Numbered from the stretch's first letter, positions 9,113 through 17,058 are shown. The stretch is 64,000 nucleotides of DNA from CAWBOY01 sp963790585 (GCA_963790585.1 CAWBOY010000002.1:682001-746000); one strand, 5' to 3'. A program made the numbers and translations. The notes: a model not told the origin generated them from the sequence alone.

Positions 9113-9438
9113 TTGCGCCTAATAGGCCGATCCTTTGCGTTTAATAGGCCGATATAGTGTGCGCTTAATAGGCCGATAGATTTGCGCCTAATAGGCCGTG
9201 CTCATTCACAGGTCGGCCGCAGAGTTTCGGTTCCAAGCGTATAAGGCAATTCCCGGCGAGAAGATGCGCCTGATAGGCCATGAAGGGCAATTTCGGGGCA
9301 AAGGACGCCATTTGCCAATGCTCCCATCCGATTTGTGACTCGTTGCGCCTGTTTTCGGATAGATTCGTGTCATTTTTGCGCCTAATAGGCCGTGCCTTTG
9401 CAACAGAAAATGCCTTGTTTACGTCTAATAGGCCGTGC
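9113..9438. repeat. Iteron array, candidate replication origin (oriV)
   Basis: Direct repeats of consensus TTGCGCCTAATAGGCCGWT are present at about 9113, 9135, 9160, 9182, 9376 and 9418. A diverged copy (TGCGCCTGATAGGCC) is at 9264 and a half copy (TTGCGCCT) at 9343. All are in the same orientation. The array starts three bases past the stop of the Rep gene and is flanked by AT-rich DNA at 9030-9110. Iterons beside an RPA-type initiator are the normal arrangement of an iteron plasmid origin, so these are most likely Rep binding sites and the origin of replication. Confidence 0.88.
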
Positions 9439-9440
9439 TC

Positions 9441-10370
9441 TTACTCGGGCAACGTGCTGAATCTGGTCGCTTTCGAGGTAATGCCGCGAGCGACGCGACG
9501 GCGTTGATGGCGCGGAGTTTCGTAACGCGGATCCTCGATCGCCAGTTGATCGCGTTTGAGAAACTGGACGATCTCGTCCCCTTCTTCGTTCTTATGCACG
9601 ATCGACGTATACTCCGGAAGTGAATCGGCCTCGACCACCTTGCGCACGTCCAGAGCAAAATCGGAAAAGCGCGACGTCGAACCGGACTTCTCGTAGAGCT
9701 GGCGCATCGTGAACTGCCATCCGTTCTCTTGATGACCGGCATGTTTGCGGGCGACCCGGTAGAGCCAGCGCTCGATGCCGCCGGTGAGCAGGAAGTAATC
9801 CTCGTGAATGGTAAGGACCCCGCCCTTCATGCGGATGCCGTCAAAGAGCCAGTCGGGCAACGTCAGCGTTACGCCTGTGGTCTCGCCATTCTTTTCATCA
9901 ATGACCTCGGTCCAGCTTTCGAGCCAGTGAAAGGATGCCGTTTTCTTCTTACCCTCGGCGCGGATATTGGTACGAACGGCCGTATGCGTCAGACGTTCGA
10001 GAGCCGCTCTAAGCCGTTGATAATGCTCGCCACCCGTCGGCCTGCGTATCGATTTGAGTAGGTTATGTGGGTGGAAGTGAATCACGCGGCTAGGAGTCAA
10101 GCCCCGGTCTATCGCTTCGGTGACCTGGGTCGATGCCCAAATCAGGATATCCGCATCCCAGATGGTCGCCAACCCGAAATTAGGATTCGCACTTACTTCG
10201 ACCCAGACGTCGCCAACATGGTATTCGATGGGCGTAAATCGTGGTTTCTTGGCCAGGCTGAAAAACGGCCTCTCCATCGTATCGCGCTGATCGCGAATCG
10301 GAATGTCCGCGAAATTGGCCGTGAAGAGATCAGGCTGTATGTCCCCGCGAGGTGGTCTGCGTATGGTCAT
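9441..10370 (-). CDS. Plasmid replication initiator protein A (RPA family)
   Basis: A 309-residue protein whose N-terminal half matches the RPA replication initiator pattern: DIPIRDQRDTMERPFFSL, IEYHVGDVWVEVS, then ATIWDADILIWA. The family binds iterons and opens the plasmid origin, usually as a winged-helix initiator. The iteron array lies immediately downstream of its stop, and partition genes lie upstream on the same strand. The ATG at 10370 gives full length. The gene appears intact, so the element may still replicate as a plasmid or did so before integration. Confidence 0.92.
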   Translation of the reverse strand: MTIRRPPRGDIQPDLFTANFADIPIRDQRDTMERPFFSLAKKPRFTPIEYHVGDVWVEVSANPNFGLATIWDADILIWASTQVTEAIDRGLTPSRVIHFHPHNLLKSIRRPTGGEHYQRLRAALERLTHTAVRTNIRAEGKKKTASFHWLESWTEVIDEKNGETTGVTLTLPDWLFDGIRMKGGVLTIHEDYFLLTGGIERWLYRVARKHAGHQENGWQFTMRQLYEKSGSTSRFSDFALDVRKVVEADSLPEYTSIVHKNEEGDEIVQFLKRDQLAIEDPRYETPRHQRRRVARGITSKATRFSTLPE

Positions 10371-10465
10371 ATCGGTGCTATTGGGCGTGGTCGATCAAAA
10401 CAGCATTATTTTGAATTTGGTTTTTCGTCAACAACTTACTAGATCGCATTTGCGACTTTCCGCAT

Positions 10466-10759
10466 TTACGATTTCACGGATTTCTGTGTTTGTGCGATCG
10501 CTTGCGGCAACGAAGGATGTGATTGGCCCCTCGTCTCTGGGAGCGGAAACTCTTGTTCCAACATGTCCCGGACGATGTCGGCCATCCGTACATTTCGGAG
10601 AGCACATTGGCTCTTGACCCGTTTGTGTAAGCTGACGGGAATGTCGATGGTCAATCTTTTTTTCTTGTCGTCGCTTAACTCCCGATCATTAACCCAGTCA
10701 TCAGGATTAGCCGGGCGTGGTTCATGGACTGGTTTGCGGCCAATGGGTACTTTTTTCAT
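10466..10759 (-). CDS. Ribbon-helix-helix partition/centromere-binding protein (ParG-like)
   Basis: A 97-residue protein with a basic, flexible N-terminus and a central ribbon-helix-helix motif (KKRLTIDIPVSLHKRVKSQC, about residues 33-52, then a helix ending in DMLEQEF). RHH proteins paired with a short ParA act as the centromere-binding partner in type Ib plasmid partition. Its ATG overlaps the ParA stop (ATGA), so the two are coupled. It probably also represses the par promoter upstream of parA. Confidence 0.8.
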   Translation of the reverse strand: MKKVPIGRKPVHEPRPANPDDWVNDRELSDDKKKRLTIDIPVSLHKRVKSQCALRNVRMADIVRDMLEQEFPLPETRGQSHPSLPQAIAQTQKSVKS

Positions 10760-11391
10760 TTCAGCATCTCCATGATTTCGACGACAAGAGCATCCATCTC
10801 GCCGGTGGCCTGACTTCCAGGAGCGATTTCGTAGACGGTGAGTCCTTGCGTCGCGCTCTCGGCAAAAGAGACCCGTTGACTAATCGCAGCGTGGAGCACA
10901 GGGATCGGATACTCGGCAAGCGCCTCGGTCACGTCTCGGCCAATCGCCGTATTTACGATTTTGCGATTAATTACAAATGCGGATTTCAGCTTTTCCTTAA
11001 ATACGGAAGCCTCCTTGAGGAGGTCGACGATCTCCTTCGCAGCCCACACATCGTAAGGCGACGGTTGCACGGGGATGAGAACGAGATCGCAGGCCATGAT
11101 CGCCGATCTCGCGACGTCATAGACTCGCGGTGGACCGTCGATCAGCACGAAGGCATAGCCCGCCGCCAGGGATGCGAGTTCCTTATGGATAGATGATTTC
11201 GGAAGACCGGCGACGGGAAAGAGTGGAGGACCTTGTCGCGCTGCCGACCAATCGAGGGCGCTGCCCTGGGGATCGGCGTCGATTAATAAGACCTTCTTTC
11301 CCTGACGAGCAAGAGCTGTGGCGATATGAACGGTAAGGGTCGTTTTGCCGACGCCACCTTTCTGATTGAGTACCGAGATGATCTTGGTCAT
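10756..11391 (-). CDS. parA: ParA-family partition ATPase
   Basis: A 211-residue Walker-type ATPase. The deviant Walker A is KGGVGKTT (residues about 10-17), Walker A' is LIDADPQGSALDW, and LIDGPPRVYD is the Walker B region. It lacks the N-terminal HTH of type Ia ParA, so it is the short type Ib form that works with an RHH adaptor, here the next gene. It would position plasmid copies on the nucleoid. The 5' flank (11,392-11,460) should hold the promoter and operator. Confidence 0.92.
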   Translation of the reverse strand: MTKIISVLNQKGGVGKTTLTVHIATALARQGKKVLLIDADPQGSALDWSAARQGPPLFPVAGLPKSSIHKELASLAAGYAFVLIDGPPRVYDVARSAIMACDLVLIPVQPSPYDVWAAKEIVDLLKEASVFKEKLKSAFVINRKIVNTAIGRDVTEALAEYPIPVLHAAISQRVSFAESATQGLTVYEIAPGSQATGEMDALVVEIMEMLK

Positions 11392-11426
11392 AGGGTCCGG
11401 ACGTAAATACGATTATGCGATTTGCT

Positions 11427-11442
11427 GTGTATCTGCATACAC
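11427..11442. promoter_or_regulatory. Inverted repeat upstream of parA, possible par operator
   Basis: GTGTAT-CTGC-ATACAC is a perfect 6-base inverted repeat 36 bases upstream of the parA start. Its position suits an operator or centromere site for the RHH partition protein. Short direct repeats of ACGATT/ACGATA flank it. Confidence 0.4.
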
Positions 11443-12168
11443 GACGATACGATCCTGTCAACCAGTTTCACGTCACGGCCGTCGATTGCAGCGATTGCAT
11501 CAAAAGGAAGAAGAGTTACGGAAAGCCGTAAAATCGTGTTTCTGTATTGGCAGAATTACGACGGTACAGCGAAGGCAGAAGAGGCGACACTCGTCGGAAG
11601 GAATTTACTCCCCGTTGGCGGTGCAATCGTAAATCCGGCTTGCCGTGTCGTCGTGGATACGGAAACACGATTTCCCGGGGAAAGTCTGGGTCAGCCGACT
11701 GACTTTCCCCGGGAAATTCTGCCTATGCGGTGCATAGGGGAGAAGTCTGACGTATAAAGGACACTTTAGATCTTGCAACTTGTTTTAGCTGTCAGCCCAC
11801 CTGGAACACGCCATTTCCTCGGCCTAAAAAGGCTTTTCAGGAGGCCATTTCTTAACGCTAGAGATTCCCCTGGGGGGAGCGCGAAGGCGAGGTAAAATGA
11901 GGTCACCAGACAAGCGTGTAAGTGAGGATTAGGACGCGAAACCAGGGGGGCTATCACGATCATGGCAGAATGAATCGGGTCGAGAAGCGAGCCACCTTGG
12001 ACGCCATGAGAGCCGGATGGTAGGAACAGCGACGGAACGTAAGTAAGCCACGACGAGAATCGGCCGCACACCCACGCGCGGACGAGTTCGTTTTCTTCAG
12101 GTCGGGAGGAGGCGCAGAGGGGCTATGTTTCGGCTCGACTGCAACGCCCAACGGAGTTGTCGTCTCAA
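11443..12168. other. Intergenic region with two hairpins
   Basis: About 725 bases without a convincing gene. Apart from the hairpins annotated at 11,670-11,737 I see no RNA gene or ORF with conserved features. Open frames on both strands (for example 11,766-12,071 minus) have biased, low-information translations. Confidence 0.4.
11670..11737. repeat. Perfect 17-base inverted repeat plus second hairpin
   Basis: The arm at 11,670-11,686 (ATTTCCCGGGGAAAGTC) is perfectly complementary to 11,701-11,717 with a 14-base spacer that itself contains GTCAG/CTGAC. Directly after comes CCTATGC-GGT-GCATAGG (11,721-11,737). There is no following T-run, so these look more like protein binding or recombination sites than terminators. 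They lie between the par operon and the small-gene block. Confidence 0.65.
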
Positions 12169-12453
12169 TCAGGCGGAGAGTCTTCGCCGCGCTGATCGTT
12201 CGAGGTTCGTAGGGTTGGAGGAAGTGCCGGGACCGCGGTCAAGTTCTGTGTTCAAGGATTCCCGATTCGGTTTTTCTGCCCTCGAAGCAACGCGGCCCCG
12301 ATTTTTCTTGGCCAGCTCTTGCTCATAAAGATCGTAGGCCCGTCGCCGAGTCAGCTCACAATCAGGAGGCCACGTCCCGCTTTCGGCCCAGATTTCAAGG
12401 TAAGCCTGGAAAGCAGATTGATGAAAAAGGTCCTCGAACAGATCTTCGGTCAC
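12169..12453 (-). CDS. Small hypothetical plasmid protein
   Basis: A 94-residue frame whose first 50 residues look like a folded helical domain (AFQAYLEIWAESGTWPPD, then RRRAYDLYEQELAKKN), followed by a polar low-complexity tail. Its start overlaps the preceding gene's stop by four bases, which supports it as the last gene of the small-gene run. I do not recognise the family. Confidence 0.55.
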   Translation of the reverse strand: MTEDLFEDLFHQSAFQAYLEIWAESGTWPPDCELTRRRAYDLYEQELAKKNRGRVASRAEKPNRESLNTELDRGPGTSSNPTNLERSARRRLSA

Positions 12454-12806
12454 AACACCCCTCCCGTCGCTTCGGCTATCACGGCAAGAGCCATTGCTCT
12501 CGCTTCTGCTTTGCCTTCGCCCAACGCTATACCGTATTTCAGATCCATGTCCACGGTTTGTTCGAGCAGATAATCGAGCGCTTGGAGCAGCTTCGGAGCG
12601 GCGACCATTACACGCAGGGCGGCGAGTGTCGGTGGAACCGGATCGTCTCCTTCAGGCAACCAAAACGGACGGCTACATACCAGGTCATCGCCGGAAAAGT
12701 CGCGAATGATACCGATGTCCTCGTTGCCGTCGCGGTCGAAATGCAAACTCCAGGGCGTAGCAATGTCCGGGCGGGTTTGAGTGTCAGAATGTCGGGAGTC
12801 AGTCAT
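12450..12806 (-). CDS. Hypothetical plasmid protein with C-terminal helical domain
   Basis: A protein of 118 residues from the ATG at 12806, which has GGAG nearby. The C-terminal part (MVAAPKLLQALDYLLEQ, then AEARAMALAVIAEAT) resembles small helical segments common in phage and plasmid proteins of unknown function. The central part is acidic with two WxL-like motifs. It overlaps the next gene by four bases. Function unknown. Confidence 0.65.
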   Translation of the reverse strand: MTDSRHSDTQTRPDIATPWSLHFDRDGNEDIGIIRDFSGDDLVCSRPFWLPEGDDPVPPTLAALRVMVAAPKLLQALDYLLEQTVDMDLKYGIALGEGKAEARAMALAVIAEATGGVL

Positions 12807-12872
12807 AAGAATCTCCATGAGAGGTAGAGTGAAAAAAGCCGGTGGGCGAGGGGCCACCCACCGGCATCCGGC

Positions 12873-13133
12873 TCAGGCGGCTGCCTTATCGGATTCCTTG
12901 CGAGCCTTGCGGTCGGCATCGAGCCGATCCCGAATCCAACTGTGCGTGAGATCCAGGAGCTTCGCGGCGGTGAGCAGGTCGTCGTAACCGAGATTGTCGG
13001 TATTGCGCCAACCCTCGTCGGCCTTGTAGCCGCGTGTGACTTTCACCGAGTACCAATCGCCTTTGTCGTTAAGGTTTCGCCAAATCGTTGCTTGAAGTAA
13101 GCCGATGCGGATTTTGTGTACGGGACTGGACAT
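12873..13133 (-). CDS. Small conserved plasmid protein (KIRIG...ATIW type)
   Basis: An 86-residue protein from the ATG at 13133 (site GAAGGAG just upstream). The core reads KIRIGLLQATIW, a basic beta strand pair (DWYSVKVTRGY), then a helix (DDLLTAAKLLDLTHSWI). I recognise this layout from many uncharacterised plasmid proteins; the beta-rich, basic fold would suit nucleic-acid binding, but that is a guess. A strong hairpin (13,215-13,266) lies in its 5' leader, like several other genes in this region. Confidence 0.7.
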   Translation of the reverse strand: MSSPVHKIRIGLLQATIWRNLNDKGDWYSVKVTRGYKADEGWRNTDNLGYDDLLTAAKLLDLTHSWIRDRLDADRKARKESDKAAA

Positions 13134-13214
13134 GTTCTTTCTCCTTCTGTGATGAGGCAGCGACCATCGCCGCCTTTCATGAGGAGCGCCTTGAACCTGC
13201 CGGGCTGTCGGGTG

Positions 13215-13266
13215 CAAGCTGGATTTTGGGGGGACCGCCCTTGCGGGGGAACCAAAATACTGCTTG
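13215..13266 (-). ncRNA. Hairpin leader A upstream of the gene at 12,873-13,133
   Basis: The arms CAAGCTGGATTTTGG (13,215-13,229) and CCAAAATACTGCTTG (13,252-13,266) pair over 13 of 15 positions. Read on the minus strand, the loop carries GGTTCCCCCGCAAGGGCGG, nearly the same as in leader C at 26.3 kb. It lies about 80 bases upstream of the start codon. A cis-regulatory RNA is the simplest reading; a protein binding site is the alternative. Confidence 0.5.
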
Positions 13267-13505
13267 GCGAAGCGAACGCCCGAGAGACGGGCGGGTTAGC
13301 TCTCCCTCCAGAAAGGCAAGGTGGGTGATGTCGAAGGGCGGGAGAATGAATGGCTAGGCTCGTGAGTGAATGAGCGTCGCGAACGGCTTCAAGAGCTGGC
13401 GGCCCGATAGCGAGACGAGAAGGGCATCGGCGGAGGTCGCGCCGAAAACATGATCGGCCGAGAAGGCTGGGAAACACCGTAGCTTGCTGTTCGCCGTCAT
13501 TGGGC

Positions 13506-13691
13506 TCAGTGAGGCTCTGGCTCAGGGCGGAGGGCCTTCGCTCCGGCGTCGAATGCGGCTCGCAAGGCGCCTTTGATTTGCCAGACGGACAGGTCGTGAA
13601 AGTCGAGTTGATCGAAGCGTTGGGACTCAAGCGACGTGATGCCCAGGTACTCGCTCGCGATGCCGGTTAGGATTTGATCCAGGTGATGCAC
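13506..13691 (-). CDS. DUF6900-like small protein
   Basis: A 61-residue protein. The block LDQILTGIASEYLGITSLESQRFDQLDFHDLSVWQIKGAL matches the layout I know as DUF6900 (a short helical plasmid/phage protein with the LDFHDxxVW motif). Function is unknown in the family. It belongs to the minus-strand block of small genes. Confidence 0.75.
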   Translation of the reverse strand: MHHLDQILTGIASEYLGITSLESQRFDQLDFHDLSVWQIKGALRAAFDAGAKALRPEPEPH

Positions 13692-13718
13692 GATTCGACT
13701 CCTTGGTTGGTTGATGAT

Positions 13719-14189
13719 TCACTTGTTGAACAACGCTTCGCTACGGTGGTGGCCTTCGATGACGAGCAACGGGGCGAACGCGTCGGCCTCAATTTGGTCG
13801 TCCTCCAAGCCCGCGATAGCGTGTCGCTGTGCCAGGTCGACGGCTTCGGACGGATCTTTGGCTTCGACGAAGGTGTAATAGGTTTCCGTGCCGCTGTCGT
13901 TGGCATAGTCAGGATAGAGCAGCAGAACGGAATAGGGCTTGGCGGCGTCGCGTCCGCCGCAACTTTCCGCATCCCATTGCGGTCGCGGGAGTTTTCGATA
14001 GGTGCCATCGGGTTGTCGTTCGCGGACGTTGCACGGGCCTTCGGATTCGAGGGCGTCATCGTCCCGGTCCAGGAAATCGCCCTCCTGCCAGTTCTCGGCG
14101 GCGCTGCGGGCGTCCTCGGCGTCGATCTTGTAATAGCCGAGCGCACGCTCGATCACGCTGACAAGGTAGGTCTTGGTTGTTTTCGTCAT
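13719..14189 (-). CDS. Hypothetical plasmid protein, acidic, 156 residues
   Basis: The ATG at 14187-14189 is preceded by AAAGGACAT, so I place the start there, not at the longer in-frame start at 14417. The product is acidic with a YYTFVEAKDPSEAVDLAQRHA segment that looks like an alpha/beta domain, and an N-terminal helix YLVSVIERALGYYKIDAEDAR. No recognised family. It sits between the methyltransferase remnant and the DUF6900-like gene. Confidence 0.7.
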   Translation of the reverse strand: MTKTTKTYLVSVIERALGYYKIDAEDARSAAENWQEGDFLDRDDDALESEGPCNVRERQPDGTYRKLPRPQWDAESCGGRDAAKPYSVLLLYPDYANDSGTETYYTFVEAKDPSEAVDLAQRHAIAGLEDDQIEADAFAPLLVIEGHHRSEALFNK

Positions 14190-14214
14190 AGAGGTGATGT
14201 CCTTTCGCTGTTGA

Positions 14215-14953
14215 TTATCGTTGCGGCAAAGTAAAAATCGAGAGTGTATCATGTAGGCAGGGAATAAAGGAGGTGTTGTAAACCTTTCTTCCGTTGCTGG
14301 CGCCATGACTGAACCGAACAATATCCGTGTCGCGTTGTTTGAGGCCGGCATTGAAGGCAAGATGCTTTGTATAATAAACCAGTGGGACAAATCCTTCCTG
14401 GCGATCCTTGTAATCACCTACGAGAATGGCGAGCTTGCCTCCAGGCTTCAAGGCCTGGGAGCAATTCCTAATGAACTGGCGATACCTTGCGAGGAACGCG
14501 TCTAGCGTTGGCGCGCAGACAGATCCCGTTCATCCGAAGCGTAGAGCTTCATGCGCCAATAAGGTGGATGCGCCAGATCAGGTCATAGATCTCGCCTTTG
14601 GGGAACATGGTCGGATCGCAGGCATCGAAACCGTCATGGATGTCGAACCCCATGCAGGCGATGCCAAGTTCCTCACACACGTCGCGGCAGGTGCCGGATC
14701 CGAGCATCGGGTCCATCACCAAAGTTGGCTTTAGGTAAAGCATCAGATCGCGGATGAGACTACCTCCGCAATTGCCGGGATAACGACGGTCCCCGTAATC
14801 TCCTGGCTCCTCATTGGAGTAAAGGCTCGTGAGATGTGGTACCGGACTGGCCGTCACCGGCGCTTGCGGCAATCGAGCATAACGCGCGGAGGGCTGATGC
14901 CCGATACGGGCGGCGTCGGCCTTGTTGACGACGGTGGGCGATGCATAGCTCAT
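14215..14953 (-). pseudogene. DNA adenine methyltransferase, split by two single-base shifts
   Basis: Three frames read in turn give one methyltransferase of about 246 residues. The first (14,549-14,953) has motif I, VMDPMLGSGTCRDV, and reaches DLIW; the second continues HPPYWRMKLYASDERDL, containing the catalytic PPY motif; the third resumes APTLDAFLARYRQFI and ALKPGGKLAILVGDY to the end at 14,215. One base is missing near 14,571 and one near 14,521. With both restored no stop remains, so this is either a recent pseudogene or sequence error. Such solitary plasmid methylases usually protect the element from restriction. It follows the 81-residue gene with a 2-base gap. Confidence 0.8.
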
Positions 14954-14955
14954 GA

Positions 14956-15201
14956 TTATTCCTCCTCTGTTGTTTCGGATTCAGGCGCGTCACCGAAGAG
15001 CATTTCGGCATGGCATTCCAGGACACTCCAATTGATGCCGATGCCAGCATCATGGTTGTCCCTGGCGGCTTGCAAGGTCTCCCAGGCCTGTTCTTCGGAT
15101 AAATCCGGCCGTACCTCGCCGATGTCCTCGATCGTCCAGACCATGGCGATTTCGCGGCGTTCGGCCAAGTAAGGATGAATATCAATCGTCTCGGTGGTCA
15201 T
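14956..15201 (-). CDS. Small plasmid protein with WTIEDI...RPDL...AW domain
   Basis: An 81-residue acidic protein. The central block VWTIEDIGEVRPDLSEEQAW is clearly related to LFWTVQDVIDARPDLDDERAW in the neighbouring 158-residue protein, so the two share a domain. Its start overlaps the stop of the upstream gene by four bases and it ends just before the methyltransferase start. Unknown function; the conservation suggests a shared small helical fold. Confidence 0.75.
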   Translation of the reverse strand: MTTETIDIHPYLAERREIAMVWTIEDIGEVRPDLSEEQAWETLQAARDNHDAGIGINWSVLECHAEMLFGDAPESETTEEE

Positions 15202-15440
15202 AAGTCGTTCCTTTCGTTCGTTGATTGGTGGTTAAGCTTTACCTTCTCGTTACTATTGGTCTCGGCACTGAAATGCATCAGGGCCGTGCCGAGAGCGTTG
15301 CGGAACGAGTGCTCATTGGCCCGACACCAATGCAAGCCGTCGGCAAGAAAATCGACGAAGTTGGTGTAGTCATCTTCATCGGAATAGTCGGCGACAGCCA
15401 ACCGGCAACGATGCACGCGTTCATGGTTGCTGAGCGTCAT
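15198..15440 (-). CDS. Small plasmid protein (FVDFLADGLHWCRAN type)
   Basis: An 80-residue protein from the ATG at 15440. The segment FVDFLADGLHWCRANEHSF, then ALGTALMHFSAE, is a short motif I know from many uncharacterised plasmid proteins beside single-strand binding and antirestriction genes. The frame extends further upstream to 15659 but overlaps the next gene entirely, so the shorter start is preferred. Function unknown. Confidence 0.72.
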   Translation of the reverse strand: MTLSNHERVHRCRLAVADYSDEDDYTNFVDFLADGLHWCRANEHSFRNALGTALMHFSAETNSNEKVKLNHQSTNERNDL

Positions 15441-15444
15441 GGGC

Positions 15445-15921
15445 TCATTCTCCTTTCGCAAGTTGGCTTGCCGTGTCGAGCTCGGCCGCGACGGAACCAT
15501 AGGCCGCGGGATCCTTGCTTTCTTCTTCGGGCAGGGCTTCAATGCGTCGCTCAATCCGAGCGAGATACGCCCGAAGGGCTGCCTTCCCACTTGGCTTAGG
15601 GAATAAGTCAGCGGACAGCCGCTTGATGGTCTCACGCATGAGATCAGCGAGCGGGTCAAAATGGGGGCGGCAGGCCTTCAGAACGACCCAGGCTCGCTCG
15701 TCGTCGAGGTCGGGCCGTGCATCGATAACATCCTGAACGGTCCAGAACAGGCCAACCTGCCGGTTTTCCTTGAGCAGATCTTGGATGTCGATTTCGTGCA
15801 TCCAGTCGTCGTCGGCAAACTCCAGAAAGTTGCTGATCTCGATGTCAGCCGGGGCATGGAACCCATGCGGGTATTTGTCCTCCAAGATGTCGGCGAGGTT
15901 GATTTCCAATTTCGTATTCAT
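15445..15921 (-). CDS. Hypothetical plasmid protein containing the WT(V/I)xD...RPDL domain
   Basis: A 158-residue acidic protein. Residues about 60-85 repeat the domain of the 81-residue neighbour; a C-terminal helical part follows (ALRAYLARIERRIEALPEEE). The two copies in one operon suggest an internal duplication of a small interaction domain. Four bases separate its stop from the next start. Function unknown. Confidence 0.75.
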   Translation of the reverse strand: MNTKLEINLADILEDKYPHGFHAPADIEISNFLEFADDDWMHEIDIQDLLKENRQVGLFWTVQDVIDARPDLDDERAWVVLKACRPHFDPLADLMRETIKRLSADLFPKPSGKAALRAYLARIERRIEALPEEESKDPAAYGSVAAELDTASQLAKGE

Positions 15922-15933
15922 GGTGCAGTCCTT

Positions 15934-16473
15934 TCAGTTGTGGTAATCAACGACTACGAGCCATTTCCGCCCGATATACGCCTCGTCGACCGGCTCATCG
16001 TCGAGGTCGCAGAAAGAACACCGGTCGTTGCGCGGCCAGTCGCAGACTTTGCCGTCGAACTCGCGCAGGAACTTGTCGTAGAGGAAACGATCGATCCGCA
16101 TTGCATCATCTTCATCGCCGAGTTCGTCATAGCCTTTGCGGTTCAGGGGACTGATTTCTGTCCCGCCAACCTCACGCCAGATGTCGTTGAGGCGGTCAGG
16201 ATACTTTTGAGTCAGGCGTTCGGGATACCAGCCTTCAACGATGTCCGCGAAGGCGGCAAGCAAGGCCTCGCGGTAGGTTTGACCAAGTCGGGCCTCGGCA
16301 AGCGTGCCGCTCCAGCGGCCACCGAGGACGAACCAATCGCACAGCGGAGAGCCGAATCGGCCTGCGGAGCCGCAGAAACTGTCGTCATTAATGAGGGTGG
16401 AGTACACCTTCTCTCGCACCGCGAGGGATTGGTCGAAGGTGGTGGTGAGGGTGACAAGCATGAGATAGTGCAT
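15934..16473 (-). CDS. Hypothetical 179-residue plasmid protein
   Basis: The N-terminus (MHYLMLVTLTTTFDQ) followed by CDWFVLGGRWSG looks like a compact alpha/beta domain; similar 'YFMLVTL...DWFVIGGRWSG' proteins occur in phages and plasmids. The C-terminal third has cysteines (DRCSFCDLDDE) and a GRKWLVVVDYH strand. The function of such proteins is not established. It is first or second in the small-gene run with a good leader (GAAAGGAATC). Confidence 0.72.
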   Translation of the reverse strand: MHYLMLVTLTTTFDQSLAVREKVYSTLINDDSFCGSAGRFGSPLCDWFVLGGRWSGTLAEARLGQTYREALLAAFADIVEGWYPERLTQKYPDRLNDIWREVGGTEISPLNRKGYDELGDEDDAMRIDRFLYDKFLREFDGKVCDWPRNDRCSFCDLDDEPVDEAYIGRKWLVVVDYHN

Positions 16474-16489
16474 GGCTCGATTCCTTTCG

Positions 16490-16642
16490 TTAGTCGTTGG
16501 TTAATTGCAGGCGGAGTTCGGCAAACTCGCGTTCGAGTTCTTCGATTCCGTCATCGAAAGCGGCATCGATGGCGTAGGCTCGCTCGTCCAAAACGGCCGT
16601 AAGTTTGTTGAAATGGCTGCGGAAGTTGTGGTGGGTCTGCAT
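16490..16642 (-). CDS. 50-residue helical protein with strong RBS
   Basis: The ATG at 16642 follows AGAAGGAG at ideal spacing. The product is 50 residues, mostly one long amphipathic helix (DERAYAIDAAFDDGIEELER). It fits tightly between its neighbours (16,473 and 16,697), which argues that it is real. No family recognised. Confidence 0.6.
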   Translation of the reverse strand: MQTHHNFRSHFNKLTAVLDERAYAIDAAFDDGIEELEREFAELRLQLTND

Positions 16643-16696
16643 GATTCAAACTCCTTCTGTTTACGGTGACGTCGGGCTCTGGGCCTGGCCGTTGGA

Positions 16697-16909
16697 TTAT
16701 TTCTGTTTCTTGTCGGCGGGTTGGCAAACGATCCGGCCGTCAATGGGCAGACTGTCGAGCTGGAGCGTGAATCCTCCGTCCTTGTTGGCCCAGGCAACGC
16801 CGATGCGGTTCCAGAACCCTTTGCCGTTGCTGGATTCCCGGACCTGGTAGGCGATATGGGTCGGCGATTTGCTCGCGGGTTTGCTGTCGGTGTTGGTGGT
16901 GTCGGTCAT
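16697..16909 (-). CDS. Small conserved plasmid protein (SPTHIAYQVRE...FWNRIG type)
   Basis: A 70-residue protein from the ATG at 16909, preceded by AAGGAGAA. The core THIAYQVRE..GKGFWNRIGVAWANKDGGFTLQLD is a beta-barrel-like block known from many uncharacterised plasmid and phage proteins; the block ends LPIDGRIVCQ. It is the first gene of the minus-strand small-gene run. Hairpin leader B lies 90-150 bases upstream. Confidence 0.78.
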   Translation of the reverse strand: MTDTTNTDSKPASKSPTHIAYQVRESSNGKGFWNRIGVAWANKDGGFTLQLDSLPIDGRIVCQPADKKQK

Positions 16910-16999
16910 GGTCGTTCTCCTTGGTTTTGGTTTTCGTCCCCGCCTTCCGGGGCCTGACGGCACTCGATCCGAAGCCGCCTCAGACGGGAGCGTTTGCGT

Positions 17000-17058
17000 C
17001 CGGTCCAGCGGAAAAGCTGAAGGCTTCCTTTAGGAAAGCGGCTTTTCTGCTTGACCGG
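17000..17058 (-). ncRNA. Hairpin leader B upstream of the gene at 16,697-16,909
   Basis: The arms CCGGTCCAGCGGAAAAGC (17,000-17,017) and GCTTTTCTGCTTGACCGG (17,041-17,058) pair with few mismatches, around an inner CTTCC/GGAAAG hairpin. The plus-strand flank after the stem, GGCCCGGCGGC then CGTGCCGGAAGG and GGCGGGAC, is nearly repeated after leader C at 26.3 kb. Shared sequence outside the stem supports a conserved element. Confidence 0.5.

Noticed and set aside
9113..9438. CRISPR array
   Set aside because: Repeats are only about 19 bases with irregular spacing from 3 to more than 150 bases, and there are no cas genes; they are iterons of the replication origin.
15661..16602. 313-residue plus-strand frame over the small plasmid genes
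   Set aside because: It is antisense to three or more short genes with good starts and overlaps, and has no recognisable domain.
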